A stretch of DNA of 64,000 bases from Melioribacteraceae bacterium (lineage in GTDB: Bacteria; Bacteroidota; Ignavibacteria; Ignavibacteriales; Melioribacteraceae), in NCBI GenBank assembly GCA_023230485.1, contig JALNXG010000003.1, positions 1 to 64,000 on the forward strand, given 5' to 3'. A program made the translations under genes and the position numbers. Of the stretch, positions 29,534 to 39,235 are shown one piece after another; the first letter of the stretch is position 1; each line of letters starts with the position of its first letter. The notes below the pieces were generated by a model. It saw only the letters and a program-made list of their open reading frames with translations, ran no database searches and had not been told where the DNA came from.

Positions 29534-32500
29534 TTACTTAATCAGAATGAATTTTTTTGTTGAAACAAATGAACCGGAAGTCAAGCGATAAAAATAAACA
29601 CCACTTGAAAGATATTTTCCGTCAAAATTCACTTTATGATTACCGGGAGTCTGAATTTCATTTATAAGAGTAGAAACTTCCCTTCCGAGTATATCAAATA
29701 CTTTTAATTGAACAATCCCTTCTTTAGGAATCTGATATTTAATAGTAGTTGTTGGATTAAAAGGATTCGGATAGTTTTGCTCTAACGAATAAACATTAGG
29801 AATAACACCGTTATTTAAGTCATCAACAGAAGTAGGCTTCTTAATTGCAGGGATTCTAATATTATTATTAATATTAGTTATTTCTTCTTGAGAAAGAGCA
29901 TAATTAAATATCTGAATATTATCCATACTTCCTGAGAAGAATGAAAGTGGAGCTAGAGTACCATTTACACCAAGTATCGGAACAATACCGGTTTTGACAG
30001 TACCTCCTAAAGGAAGTGATGCTTTAAAAACACCATTAAGATAAACAGAAGCATTAACGCCATCGAAAACACCAATAACATTAATCCATTGACCGGTAAT
30101 TAAATCAGCCTGAGGAATACCGGGTCGAGCTGCTCCAGCAGTAGATGTAGCTTTAAATCTTAATTCCTTATTTCCTCTATCTGCATAAATAACAAATTCA
30201 TCACCTTGAGAATCGAAAAGAGGACCAAATGCATGCTTCATTTCGGTAGGAAGATAATCGAGCTTTGTCCATACTGAAACAGAAACAAAACCGCCATCAA
30301 TATCAAAAGAAGCAGAAGGACTAAACTGAACATAATCATCAACGCCATCGAACTTCATTCCATTACCTAAAATACCTTCTGAAATCATCGGACCATTTTT
30401 TACGAATCCATTATTCATATTACCTGATAAATCAACTACAACTGAGTCACTATCCACATTGTCCAACTGATAATAAGCAACTAGTTTTTCAGGCATTGGT
30501 TTATGATCAAACTTTGCGCTATCAGGCAACATCATGTTTGCAGCAGCTGCTTTGTCTTTTATATTAGTGGTAACTAGAGTATATCTCATTTCTTCTAAAG
30601 GAGTAGTCATCAGAATAACTGATTTTTCATTCGCAGAAAGTTTAGCTTCAAGAACTGAAGCATTATTATCCAAAGAATAATTAGTTTTTAATTCGGCGGA
30701 AGTTTTATCTAATGCTTCGCTGAATTCTACTACTACCTTAGTCGGATCTGAAACTGATGTTATATATAATAATTCCGGTTTGATTTTATCTAAGCCAGTT
30801 TTAGCAGAAATTTCATTACTATAATCAGAACTAGAAAGTCCGAGAACGTTTTTGGCTTTTATGCGATAATAATATGTAGAAGATTCAGCAGTTCCCATAT
30901 CGGTAAATTCTGTTGTATCATTTACTGTTGCATAAAGTACTTCAGGATTAGCTTTTGTATCTCTATATATTTGGTATCCCATCACCTTGCTTTCATAATT
31001 GATCGCTTCATTCCAAGTAAGGTTAATTGAGTTACCTGAGGGAGAAGCTGATTTTAATTCAACAATACCAGGAGCAGGATCGACAGGAGTTGATTTTGTA
31101 GATTTGAATAGAGCAACAACTTCATTTGGCTTTAGGGCTTTATTAAGAATAAGAACTTCATCCATACTTCCTTTAAAGTAACTTGCGCCTGTATTAGAGC
31201 TTCTGCCTAAATAAGCTTGTTGATATGGTTTAACTGTACCTGTAACAGGAAGAAATCCTTTTAATACACCATTCATATAGATGAAAGCATTAGCACCATC
31301 ATAAACACCAACAATATGAACCCATTCATTAAGGACTAAATCTTTAGCAGGAATTCCGGGTCTTGCCGCACCTGCGCTTGTAGTAACCTTAAATCTTAAT
31401 TCATTATTTCCTCTATCTGCATAAATTACATAGTTATCAGTTTCAGAATCGAATAATGGACCATAAGCAGTCGGTAAATCTGCAGGCAAATAATTTAATT
31501 TAGCCCAAACAGATATAGTAACTTCGTTACCTCCGATATCAAATGAAGTTGAAGGTTTAAATTCCACATGGTCGTCCACTCCATCAAAGACCATTCCATT
31601 ACCTAAAATACCTTCACTGAATGCTATGTCGTTTTTTAGGGTTCCGTTATTAAGATTTGCTGAGCCATCAACTAAAGTACTATCGACTGCTGAATCTAAA
31701 CTATAATAAGCAACTGTATTTGCAGTTAGACCCTTATGCATAAAAATAAGAGTCGCAGTTGCCATTGTATTTGGTTTTATAGCTTTATCTTTTACGCCTT
31801 TAACTATAATCGAATAAGAGGATTCCATTAATTCAGAAGTGGTAAGGATTACAGATTTCTTATCTAATGCTAATTGCGCATCTGAAATAGTAACCGCTTT
31901 ATTAATTGTATAATTAGCAAGAGTTACAGCAGTAGTTGAATCCACTAATTCATTGAAGTCAACAATTACTTGAGTATTAAGAGAATTTGAAGTTACAAAA
32001 CTTACTAATGGTTTTGTTTTATCATTAGAAGTAGTAGCTGAAATTTCATTACTGAAATTGGCACTCAAAGTATTGATACCATTTCTAGCTTTCATTCGAT
32101 AATAATATTTTTTAAGCTCTGTATTTGTCTGGTCAGTATATTCAGTAACTTTTCCAGTGGTTGCAAAAAGAGTTTCAGGTGCTGAAGTAGTATCTCTATA
32201 AATTTCATACCCGATAATATCACTTTCTGCATCTGTTACAGCATCCCATTTTAAAGTAATTTTTGTTTCAACAACATCAGCCGAAAGAATATTTACATCT
32301 GCTGGAGGGGTTGTATCTGAAGCAAGAATAAATGTGAGAGGATTATCAGTTGTAATACCATCAGCTCCAAGTTCAATTAAGGTTTTCATCATTGGTGCGG
32401 CGTTTATAGTCCACATATTAAATTTCACATTTTTAGAATGAGCATATTCTAGAAATGCTGCGGATGGTGTAGCACTGCTACCAATCCAATTGCTATTGCC

Positions 32501-33100
32501 TAAGGCAGACAATTGATCGACAACAGCATTAGAATTAGAACTTACGAATACTTGGATAGGAATTGTTGGATCGATTGCATTTGCTTCTTTAATTTGATTA
32601 AAATTAAAACTCGAAATCAAAACTTGATCTTGCATACCAAGGTCTTGCACCATTTTAACAACCAATGGTACAACTTTAGGATCAGGCGTTTTGATTTCAA
32701 TTACAACCTTAGTTTTATTTGCACTATTTTTAGCTAGAACTAAGGATTCATAAAGAGTAGGAATTGGTTCACCGGTAAAACTTGCGTTAAATTTTACGCC
32801 TGCATCATAGGCTCTTAACTGGGCATATGTAAGTACACTTACAGTTCCTGCTCCAGTAGTTGTCCTATTAATTGTGCCGTCGTGCATTATGACGAGAGAA
32901 TCATCTTTGGACATTTGAACATCTAACTCATAATAATCGGCATTAACTGCTATAGCATTTCTAAAAGCTGCCAAAGTGTTTTCAGGAGCGAGAGCTGCTC
33001 CACCGCGATGTGCGATGTTTTTCACTTGTGCATTAGTAATTAAACCGGAAAATAATAGTAAGGAAAGAATTAATAAGAACGATTGTCTTATTTTTTTCAT
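29534..33100 (-). CDS. T9SS-exported glycerophosphodiester phosphodiesterase with duplicated FN3-LamG modules
   Basis: 1,188 residues from the ATG at 33100, which has GGAGG five bases upstream; the reading frame has an earlier ATG at 33115 with no SD. Signal peptide, then a GDPD domain (~25-265): HRGGAALAPENTLAAF, ELDVQMSKD, MHDGTINRTT, VIEIKTP, ending GADGITTDNP. Next come two copies of one module: a fibronectin-III-like domain, an Ig-like segment (KSVILTT), and a LamG/concanavalin-like domain (ILGNGM-F-DGVDD, ADRGNNELRFK in copy 1). The C-terminus is a T9SS sorting domain (EQNYPNPFNPTTT, SSGVYFYRL). GDPD enzymes split glycerophosphodiesters into glycerol-3-phosphate and an alcohol; the LamG modules suggest anchoring to glycans. 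Three to four times longer than plain GDPDs. Confidence 0.88.
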   Translation of the reverse strand: MKKIRQSFLLILSLLLFSGLITNAQVKNIAHRGGAALAPENTLAAFRNAIAVNADYYELDVQMSKDDSLVIMHDGTINRTTTGAGTVSVLTYAQLRAYDAGVKFNASFTGEPIPTLYESLVLAKNSANKTKVVIEIKTPDPKVVPLVVKMVQDLGMQDQVLISSFNFNQIKEANAIDPTIPIQVFVSSNSNAVVDQLSALGNSNWIGSSATPSAAFLEYAHSKNVKFNMWTINAAPMMKTLIELGADGITTDNPLTFILASDTTPPADVNILSADVVETKITLKWDAVTDAESDIIGYEIYRDTTSAPETLFATTGKVTEYTDQTNTELKKYYYRMKARNGINTLSANFSNEISATTSNDKTKPLVSFVTSNSLNTQVIVDFNELVDSTTAVTLANYTINKAVTISDAQLALDKKSVILTTSELMESSYSIIVKGVKDKAIKPNTMATATLIFMHKGLTANTVAYYSLDSAVDSTLVDGSANLNNGTLKNDIAFSEGILGNGMVFDGVDDHVEFKPSTSFDIGGNEVTISVWAKLNYLPADLPTAYGPLFDSETDNYVIYADRGNNELRFKVTTSAGAARPGIPAKDLVLNEWVHIVGVYDGANAFIYMNGVLKGFLPVTGTVKPYQQAYLGRSSNTGASYFKGSMDEVLILNKALKPNEVVALFKSTKSTPVDPAPGIVELKSASPSGNSINLTWNEAINYESKVMGYQIYRDTKANPEVLYATVNDTTEFTDMGTAESSTYYYRIKAKNVLGLSSSDYSNEISAKTGLDKIKPELLYITSVSDPTKVVVEFSEALDKTSAELKTNYSLDNNASVLEAKLSANEKSVILMTTPLEEMRYTLVTTNIKDKAAAANMMLPDSAKFDHKPMPEKLVAYYQLDNVDSDSVVVDLSGNMNNGFVKNGPMISEGILGNGMKFDGVDDYVQFSPSASFDIDGGFVSVSVWTKLDYLPTEMKHAFGPLFDSQGDEFVIYADRGNKELRFKATSTAGAARPGIPQADLITGQWINVIGVFDGVNASVYLNGVFKASLPLGGTVKTGIVPILGVNGTLAPLSFFSGSMDNIQIFNYALSQEEITNINNNIRIPAIKKPTSVDDLNNGVIPNVYSLEQNYPNPFNPTTTIKYQIPKEGIVQLKVFDILGREVSTLINEIQTPGNHKVNFDGKYLSSGVYFYRLTSGSFVSTKKFILIK

Positions 33101-33110
33101 ACTGCCTCCA
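33093..33110 (-). promoter_or_regulatory. start-site block with SD shared with the secreted propeller gene
   Basis: TGGAGGCAGTATGAAAAA on the minus strand. GGAGG is five bases from the ATG and decides the start of the GDPD gene. The same 18 bases occur at 50622-50639. Confidence 0.8.
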
Positions 33111-33220
33111 TTCATGTAATATGATTAAAACAAATACTTAAGAAAATATTTTTATAGGGGGAATAACATTAAAGTATTTTTCTAATTATAAGATAGTTTT
33201 AGTAAGTCAATATGACAATC

Positions 33221-33235
33221 GCACGTTCGTGGTAT
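33221..33235. promoter_or_regulatory. operator-like motif, copy 1, upstream of the GDPD gene
   Basis: GCACGTTCGTGGTAT contains the palindrome CACG-TT-CGTG and matches 14 of 15 bases of the motif at 33966-33980. It lies 121 bases upstream of the GDPD ATG and 19 bases after the regulator stop. Probably a binding site for a transcription factor, perhaps the adjacent NarL-type regulator (inference). Confidence 0.45.
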
Positions 33236-33253
33236 ATTCGATAAAGTACCAAT

Positions 33254-33922
33254 TCAGATAAGGTTCTCTTTGAAGGCTTTAGTAATAGCACCGGACTTGG
33301 TATTAACGTGCAATTTTACATAAATATTTTTTAGGTGAGTATTTACAGTATGAAAACTAAGATAGAGTTGATCGGCTATCTGTTGTTTAGTTAAACCGGT
33401 AACCATAAATTTTAAGATTTCCTTTTCCCTATCGGTTAATCCATAATCATTTTTCTTTGGTTTAAGATTACTAAAAATCTCGAGGACTTTATGGGCAATT
33501 TGCATACTCATAGGAGCACCACCAGAAAGCACTTCTTCAATTGCGCCAATGATTTTATCAGGAGAAGAATCTTTTAATAAATAACCGGAAGCCCCTGCAC
33601 ATAAAGCGTCAAACACTTTTTCATTATCATCATATATAGTTAAGATAAGTATATGAGTTGAAGGCGAAAGCATTTTAAATTTCTCAATACCTTCAATACC
33701 AGTCATACCGGGTAAACCAATATCAAGAAGGATTACTTCAGGAGGAAACTCTGTCTGCAGTTTTGAAATTGCCTCTTCACATGTTTCAAAAGCATTAGTA
33801 CATTTCATTCCCGGAGTATGATTAATTAATCCATTAATTGTCCTTCTGAAATGTAAATTATCTTCAATAAGCCATATATTAAAATTTTCTTTGTCTAATT
33901 CATTATTTTGATTCATTTTCAT
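33254..33922 (-). CDS. NarL/FixJ-type response regulator
   Basis: 222 residues: receiver domain (~14-130) with phospho-acceptor Asp67 in VILLDIGLPGM, Thr and Lys switch residues in LILTIYDD and LLKDSSP, and a LuxR-type helix-turn-helix (~155-215; LTDREKEILKFM, TKQQIADQLYLSFHTVNTHLKNIY). The ATG at codon 3 (33916) has GAGG at better spacing than the first ATG and may be the true start. It lies 59 bp after the gene for a HisKA_3-type propeller kinase on the same strand, the classical partner type for NarL regulators, so these two form a cognate system. Confidence 0.92.
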   Translation of the reverse strand: MKMNQNNELDKENFNIWLIEDNLHFRRTINGLINHTPGMKCTNAFETCEEAISKLQTEFPPEVILLDIGLPGMTGIEGIEKFKMLSPSTHILILTIYDDNEKVFDALCAGASGYLLKDSSPDKIIGAIEEVLSGGAPMSMQIAHKVLEIFSNLKPKKNDYGLTDREKEILKFMVTGLTKQQIADQLYLSFHTVNTHLKNIYVKLHVNTKSGAITKAFKENLI

Positions 33923-33965
33923 AACCTCGAAAACAAACTACATCAATATTAATCTTATATCCATA

Positions 33966-33980
33966 GCACATTCGTGGTAT
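33966..33980. promoter_or_regulatory. operator-like motif, copy 2, upstream of the NarL-type regulator
   Basis: GCACATTCGTGGTAT lies directly after the kinase stop codon and 43 bases before the regulator ATG. It differs at one base from the copy at 33221-33235, suggesting autoregulation and a small shared regulon. Confidence 0.45.
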
Positions 33981-33981
33981 T

Positions 33982-36900
33982 TTAATTTTTTTTTAAATAT
34001 TTTTTTTTGTTTTCATAGTTCAATGCTATTTCAGTGCCTAAATCTTTATTGGAATTAATTTGTAAGACAGCACCAATTTTTTCGGCACGTCTTCTCATAT
34101 TTTTCAATCCGTTATTCTCTGTAATCGTCTCAAATTCAAAACCAGATCCATCATCTTTTATGACCATCCAAAAAGAAGAATGATTCCCTTTAATAATAAT
34201 TTCACAGCTTTTGGCTAACGAATGCCGGACGACATTATTGAGAGCTTCCTTATAAATAAGAAAGATATTGCGTTTGACTTCAAGATTGAAAGAATCAATT
34301 TTTATATCACCGATCATATCAAACTTCCAATTTATTCCTGCAAGAAGTTTTGAAGCAGTATCCTTCATCTTTAACGTTGTACTAATATTAAAATCTTTTC
34401 TAGGATTAATAAACCAGATAATATCGCGCATCGCTTCGATAGTTTCCTTTGCGGTTTGGCTGATAAATTGAGAGAGTTCTTTTTCATTTTCATTAAGAGA
34501 TGGACTACTCATCAGAAGCTGACTATCCACGCTAATACTACTGAGATTACTTCCTATTTCATCATGAAGATCGCTTGCAATAGTTAAACGAATTCGTTCG
34601 ATCTCCAAAAGTTGCTTTATATGTGAGCGATAAATTACATAAGCGATCATAGCAATAACAAACATCAATATTGACCGAAACCACCATGTTGACCACCAAG
34701 CAGGATAAATTATCATCGCAATTGATTTCGGATTACTCCAGACATTATCAGCATTAGCTGCTTTAACTAAAAATTTATATTTCCCTGCTTTAATATCGGT
34801 ATAAAATGCTTCTACTCTTCCATTAGCATCTACCCAATCAGGGTCAATACCCTCAAGCATAAATTTAAAACTGTGCTTATAGTTTGGTTCAAGGTCCAAG
34901 GCACTAAATTCAAATGAAAAAAAGTTTTGGTCATAATTAAGTTCAATTTTTTTGGTTGCACTGAGTGATTGAGGCAAGATAACTTCTTTATTAAAAATCT
35001 TAAATGATGTAATAGCGATAGGCGGGGGAATTGAATCAAATTTAATTTCATGCGGATAAAATTTTATAAATCCATTTATACCACCAAAATAGAAGCTACC
35101 GTCTTTACCTACAAAACTTGCCCGCCAATTAAATTGATCATCAATTAATCCATCATTTACATCAAATATTCTAAAATTTTCTGTAACAGGATTAAATCTG
35201 GCAAGACCTTTCATTGTACTAATCCAGATGAATCCCTTTTCATCTTCATGGATACCAAAAACCACATCATTAGGAAGTCCATTTTTTGTATTGAAATTAT
35301 AAAATTTATTTTTCGATTTATCATATTTATTTACTCCCCCGCTATGAGTAGCAATCCAGATATTTCCAAAATGATCTTCGTTAATTGCGGTTATCTTACT
35401 AGAACTAACTGAATAATTATTCTTATTATCAGGGAAAAAATGAGAATACTTATTTGTTCTAGGGTTATACTTATAAAGTCCATCTAACCATGTTCCAATC
35501 CATAGATTTTCTTCTCTATCTTCAAATAAGGAATTTACGGAAACATCAGAAGGCATTATAACTGAGGAGTCTGAAAGCAAAGGAGCGAATGGATAAAAAA
35601 GTTCTTTTTGTCTATCAAATAATTGGAGACCTTCATTCGTTCCAATTAAAAGATCATTATTTTTGTTTTCTAATATTTGCTGAACCCAATTAGAAGCTAT
35701 TCCAAATTTTTTATTTATATCAAAGGTATATTTAGTGAAGCGATTAGATTTTGTATCAAATTTATTAAGACCTCCATTCATAGTGCCGATCCAAACAGTT
35801 CCATTGTGGTCTTCATAAATATTGACTACATCATTATTGCTAAGACTATTTTCAGAATTGTTTTGTACATAATGAGTTATTTTATTTGAAGAGAGATCAA
35901 TTTTATCAAACCCGGAACCGCCATAACCAACCCAAAGAGTGGCATCTTTACCCTGAAAAATAGAGCTTACAACTCTTCCATTGATACTAGTTTTTCGAAT
36001 AGGGAGATGACGATATTGAATGAAATTATTTTTAAATGGAAGTTTATTCAATCCATCTTCAGTGCCTATCCAGAAATTGCCTTTTCTATCTTCATATACC
36101 CATCTAACTCTACTCGAAGAGAGTGAATTAATATCATCTTCTTCATTTCGAAAATAGAATAAATTGCTTTTTGATTTTTCGGTGGTAATGAGAAATAATC
36201 CAACATAATCATAAGTGCCAATCCAAAGCCTATTTTCACTATCCTTAAATGCTAACCTTATTGTAGAATTATTAATAGCATTTAGTTCAGGAAGTTCATA
36301 AGTGAGTTTAATACTTTTTTTTGTAATTGGATTTAATCTATCAACTCCTTTGAATGTACTAAGAAGAATAGTTCCATCAGAATCGACATACAAATACCAA
36401 ACTCCATTATCAGATATAGAACTTTTGTCTTTAATATTGTGAATAAAATGATTGATTACTTTTCCAGCTTCAGGATCGAATTGTACTAATCCACTATTCC
36501 AAGTAGCGACCCACAGCATTTTGTTTTTATCTTCAAGAATATAAGTAATGTTATTATCTGGAAAAGAATTTAAATTTTTACTATAAGTTGTAATTTTTCC
36601 AGTACTTGGATTGTATTTACTTAAGCCTGAAGTTGTCGTTCCGTACCAAATATTCTTTTTACTATCTTCAAAAAGTGCTTGAATATAATTATTCTCTGAG
36701 GCACTAAAATTAATTCTTTTAAAGGATTCCATTTTAGGATCAAAAATACAAAGTCCTCTACCCCAAGTGCCTATATAAAAAGTGGAGTCGCTACTTTCGA
36801 GTAAAGACATCACATAATTTTCAGGCAAGGAAAGTGAATCTGCGGGATCGTACTTAAATACCTTAAATGACTGTCCGTCAAATCGATTTAGCCCATCCTT

Positions 36901-37086
36901 CGTAGCAATCCACAAAAAATTATCGCTAGTCTGAAGAATACAATTAATGGAATTATTAGATAGACCATTCTTAATATTATATCGGACAAAATTTGTAGAA
37001 TTATATTGAGCCTGAATTAAAGTGGAATATAAAACAATTACAAAAATCATTTTTACAAAGACATTATACTTAATGAATTGCCTCAT
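33982..37086 (-). CDS. Reg_prop sensor histidine kinase of the HisKA_3/NarX type
   Basis: 1,034 residues. Signal segment (~1-26), 14 readable propeller repeats (FLWIATKDGLNRFDG, NFWIGTEDGLNKL and others, ending SFYFGGINGFIKF), Y_Y_Y domain (~700-775; FKFMLEGIDPDW), transmembrane helix (~785-803), HisKA_3 with His841 in SDLHDEIGSNLSS, and a HATPase_c with KEALNNVVRHS, DDGSGF and NGLKNMRRRAEKIG. This kinase subfamily phosphorylates NarL/FixJ regulators; one is encoded immediately downstream. It differs from the other two propeller kinases here, which carry ordinary HisKA domains. The 114-bp gap to the divergent TPR kinase gene holds the promoters of both. Confidence 0.92.
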   Translation of the reverse strand: MRQFIKYNVFVKMIFVIVLYSTLIQAQYNSTNFVRYNIKNGLSNNSINCILQTSDNFLWIATKDGLNRFDGQSFKVFKYDPADSLSLPENYVMSLLESSDSTFYIGTWGRGLCIFDPKMESFKRINFSASENNYIQALFEDSKKNIWYGTTTSGLSKYNPSTGKITTYSKNLNSFPDNNITYILEDKNKMLWVATWNSGLVQFDPEAGKVINHFIHNIKDKSSISDNGVWYLYVDSDGTILLSTFKGVDRLNPITKKSIKLTYELPELNAINNSTIRLAFKDSENRLWIGTYDYVGLFLITTEKSKSNLFYFRNEEDDINSLSSSRVRWVYEDRKGNFWIGTEDGLNKLPFKNNFIQYRHLPIRKTSINGRVVSSIFQGKDATLWVGYGGSGFDKIDLSSNKITHYVQNNSENSLSNNDVVNIYEDHNGTVWIGTMNGGLNKFDTKSNRFTKYTFDINKKFGIASNWVQQILENKNNDLLIGTNEGLQLFDRQKELFYPFAPLLSDSSVIMPSDVSVNSLFEDREENLWIGTWLDGLYKYNPRTNKYSHFFPDNKNNYSVSSSKITAINEDHFGNIWIATHSGGVNKYDKSKNKFYNFNTKNGLPNDVVFGIHEDEKGFIWISTMKGLARFNPVTENFRIFDVNDGLIDDQFNWRASFVGKDGSFYFGGINGFIKFYPHEIKFDSIPPPIAITSFKIFNKEVILPQSLSATKKIELNYDQNFFSFEFSALDLEPNYKHSFKFMLEGIDPDWVDANGRVEAFYTDIKAGKYKFLVKAANADNVWSNPKSIAMIIYPAWWSTWWFRSILMFVIAMIAYVIYRSHIKQLLEIERIRLTIASDLHDEIGSNLSSISVDSQLLMSSPSLNENEKELSQFISQTAKETIEAMRDIIWFINPRKDFNISTTLKMKDTASKLLAGINWKFDMIGDIKIDSFNLEVKRNIFLIYKEALNNVVRHSLAKSCEIIIKGNHSSFWMVIKDDGSGFEFETITENNGLKNMRRRAEKIGAVLQINSNKDLGTEIALNYENKKKYLKKN

Positions 37087-37215
37087 TTAAGTTTCGTTCC
37101 TTTAGAAATCGAATAATTGAAAGAATTATTTATATGATTTGCGAACTCTTTAAATATATCCAAAATATCCGATAATAAGTATATTGTTAAGTCAATTCTT
37201 ATGCACAAAGGAAAA

Positions 37216-39162
37216 ATGAAACCTTTTATAATTTTATTAATTACTACTCTTTCACTGTTCGCTCAATCGAATCCTGATAGTATAATAAATTCACTTCAAA
37301 GATTAGATGAAAAAGAGCAGATTGATTCATTATCCGTTTTATGCTGGAATTATAGAAGTATCACACCTAAGACATCAATTAAATATGGACTATTAGCTTT
37401 AAAGAAGATGGAAAAAATATCTTACTTTAAACATAAGTCAGAAGTTTTAAATTTTCTCGGCGTAATTTATGGAAATATTGGTAACCTTGATTCTGCATAT
37501 TATTATTATCAAATAGCACTAGATGTTGCAAAAGGAAATAAGGTATATAGCGAAATAGCTTATTCACTAAATAATATCGGGGACTATTATTATAAGAATG
37601 CACTTTATTCAACAGCCTTAGAAAAAATGATGGAAGCATATAATATTTTTGAAGAAATAAATGATAAGAAAGGTATGGCATACGTTCTAAATGATATTGG
37701 AGAAATTTATAGAAATCAAAAAGACTATGAAAAAGCACTTGATTATTTTGACAGATCAGCTAAGATTAGATCTGATAGGAACGATACTCGTGGATTAGCA
37801 AAATCATTAATAAATATTGCTTCGGTTTATGTTGAACAAAAATTAGAAGAAAAAGCATTAATGACGTTTTATAAGGCAATCGACTTAAGTGAGAAATCTG
37901 ATTATTTAAAAGGAAAAAGTTGGGCACTTGCAGGCATTAGTGATGTGTTTTATGCTCAAGGTAAAAGAGAAAAAGCACTCGAATATTTATTTAAAGCATT
38001 AGAACTAGATACAAAGATTCAAAATAAGTATGGTGAAATCTCTTCTTATAATATGATTGGTAAAATATATATCGAATCGAATTTGTTAGTTCAAGCAGAA
38101 GAATACTTAAATAAAGCTGAATATGAATCACGCAATACAGGGCATCTCGATCAACTTCTAATATCTTACGAATACCAAACTAAATTAGCCGTAGGAAAAA
38201 ATAATTATAAGTTAGCTTATGATTATCAAAAATTGTATGAAGAATTAAAAGAAAAAATTTATGGACAAGAGAATAAGAATAAAATAGCAGACCTTCAAAC
38301 AGCATTCATAACTGAAAGAAAAGACAGGGAAAATGATCTGCTGAAAAAAGATATTGAATTTGAAAAAACTACGAGAAACTATGCAATATTAATTACAATT
38401 TTAGTACTTGCTTCAATAGTCTTATTAGTCATGAGATTTAAGACGCAGAAAAAGGCAAATCTCTATTTGACGGAATTAAATTCATCAAAAGATAAATTCT
38501 TTTCAATAATTGCTCACGATCTAAAAAATCCATTTGGAGCAGTTTCTAATTTTGCAGAGTTTCTAAAAACGGATTATGACGATCTAACAGAGAGCGAGAG
38601 AAAGGAAATTATCAGTGGACTTTATGAGGCTTCTATTGATATTCAGAAACTTTTAATGGATTTGCTTACTTGGGCAAGAACTCAAAAAGGTGAAATCGGT
38701 GTAACAAAAACGAAATTAAATATAAAAACTATTTTTAATTCAATCTGTAAATCATATAGCCTGGCAGCAAAAAAGAAGAGCATTAATTTGAGAATAGATA
38801 TAGATGAATCACTTGAAATAAGTGCAGATAAATTAATTGTAGAAACAGTTATCGGAAATTTTGTTAATAACGCAATTAAATTTTCTAACCCAAATAGTGA
38901 TGTGATTTTGTTTGTAACTAATAAAGAAGATAAAATCAGATTTTCTGTATCCGATTCAGGTAAAGGTATGAGTCCGGCAATTATCGAAGAACTTCTACAT
39001 GCAAATGCTAATATAACTACTATGGGAACAAATAATGAAAGAGGTACTGGTTTAGGGTTAAAGATATGTAAAGAGTTTGCAGAGATACATAATGGTAAAG
39101 TATTAATTGATAGTGAAGTCGGTAAAGGGAGTACATTTTCATTTGAGATAAATAATAAATAG
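37216..39162 (+). CDS. TPR-repeat sensor histidine kinase
   Basis: 648 residues from the ATG at 37216, preceded by AAAGGAAAA; an in-frame ATG at 37201 has no SD. Signal peptide (MKPFIILLITTLSLFAQ), about seven tetratricopeptide repeats in the periplasmic part (~70-330; YHYALALEK-like helices such as SLNNIGDYYYKNALYSTALEKM shortened here to its ends), a transmembrane helix near 388-407, HisKA with the acceptor His (439 counted from 37201) in FFSIIAHDLKNP, and HATPase_c (FVNNAIKFS, DSGKGM, GTGLGLKICKEF). TPR kinases are common in Bacteroidota; the periplasmic TPRs probably bind a protein or peptide. No receiver is linked. Confidence 0.87.
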   Translation: MKPFIILLITTLSLFAQSNPDSIINSLQRLDEKEQIDSLSVLCWNYRSITPKTSIKYGLLALKKMEKISYFKHKSEVLNFLGVIYGNIGNLDSAYYYYQIALDVAKGNKVYSEIAYSLNNIGDYYYKNALYSTALEKMMEAYNIFEEINDKKGMAYVLNDIGEIYRNQKDYEKALDYFDRSAKIRSDRNDTRGLAKSLINIASVYVEQKLEEKALMTFYKAIDLSEKSDYLKGKSWALAGISDVFYAQGKREKALEYLFKALELDTKIQNKYGEISSYNMIGKIYIESNLLVQAEEYLNKAEYESRNTGHLDQLLISYEYQTKLAVGKNNYKLAYDYQKLYEELKEKIYGQENKNKIADLQTAFITERKDRENDLLKKDIEFEKTTRNYAILITILVLASIVLLVMRFKTQKKANLYLTELNSSKDKFFSIIAHDLKNPFGAVSNFAEFLKTDYDDLTESERKEIISGLYEASIDIQKLLMDLLTWARTQKGEIGVTKTKLNIKTIFNSICKSYSLAAKKKSINLRIDIDESLEISADKLIVETVIGNFVNNAIKFSNPNSDVILFVTNKEDKIRFSVSDSGKGMSPAIIEELLHANANITTMGTNNERGTGLGLKICKEFAEIHNGKVLIDSEVGKGSTFSFEINNK

Positions 39163-39186
39163 TACTCGTTTGTATTTCATGATAAT

Positions 39187-39227
39187 AAGAGGGAATAGAA
39201 TTTTGTAAAATAAATCTATTCCCTTTT
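39187..39227. terminator. intrinsic terminator between the TPR kinase and GH30 genes
   Basis: AGGGAATAGA (39190-39199) pairs with TCTATTCCCT (39215-39224) and is followed on the plus strand by TTTTTA; flanking A and T runs lengthen the stem, and a small inner stem fills the loop. Placed between convergent genes, it probably also serves the GH30 gene. Confidence 0.85.
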
Positions 39228-39235
39228 TTAATTTA

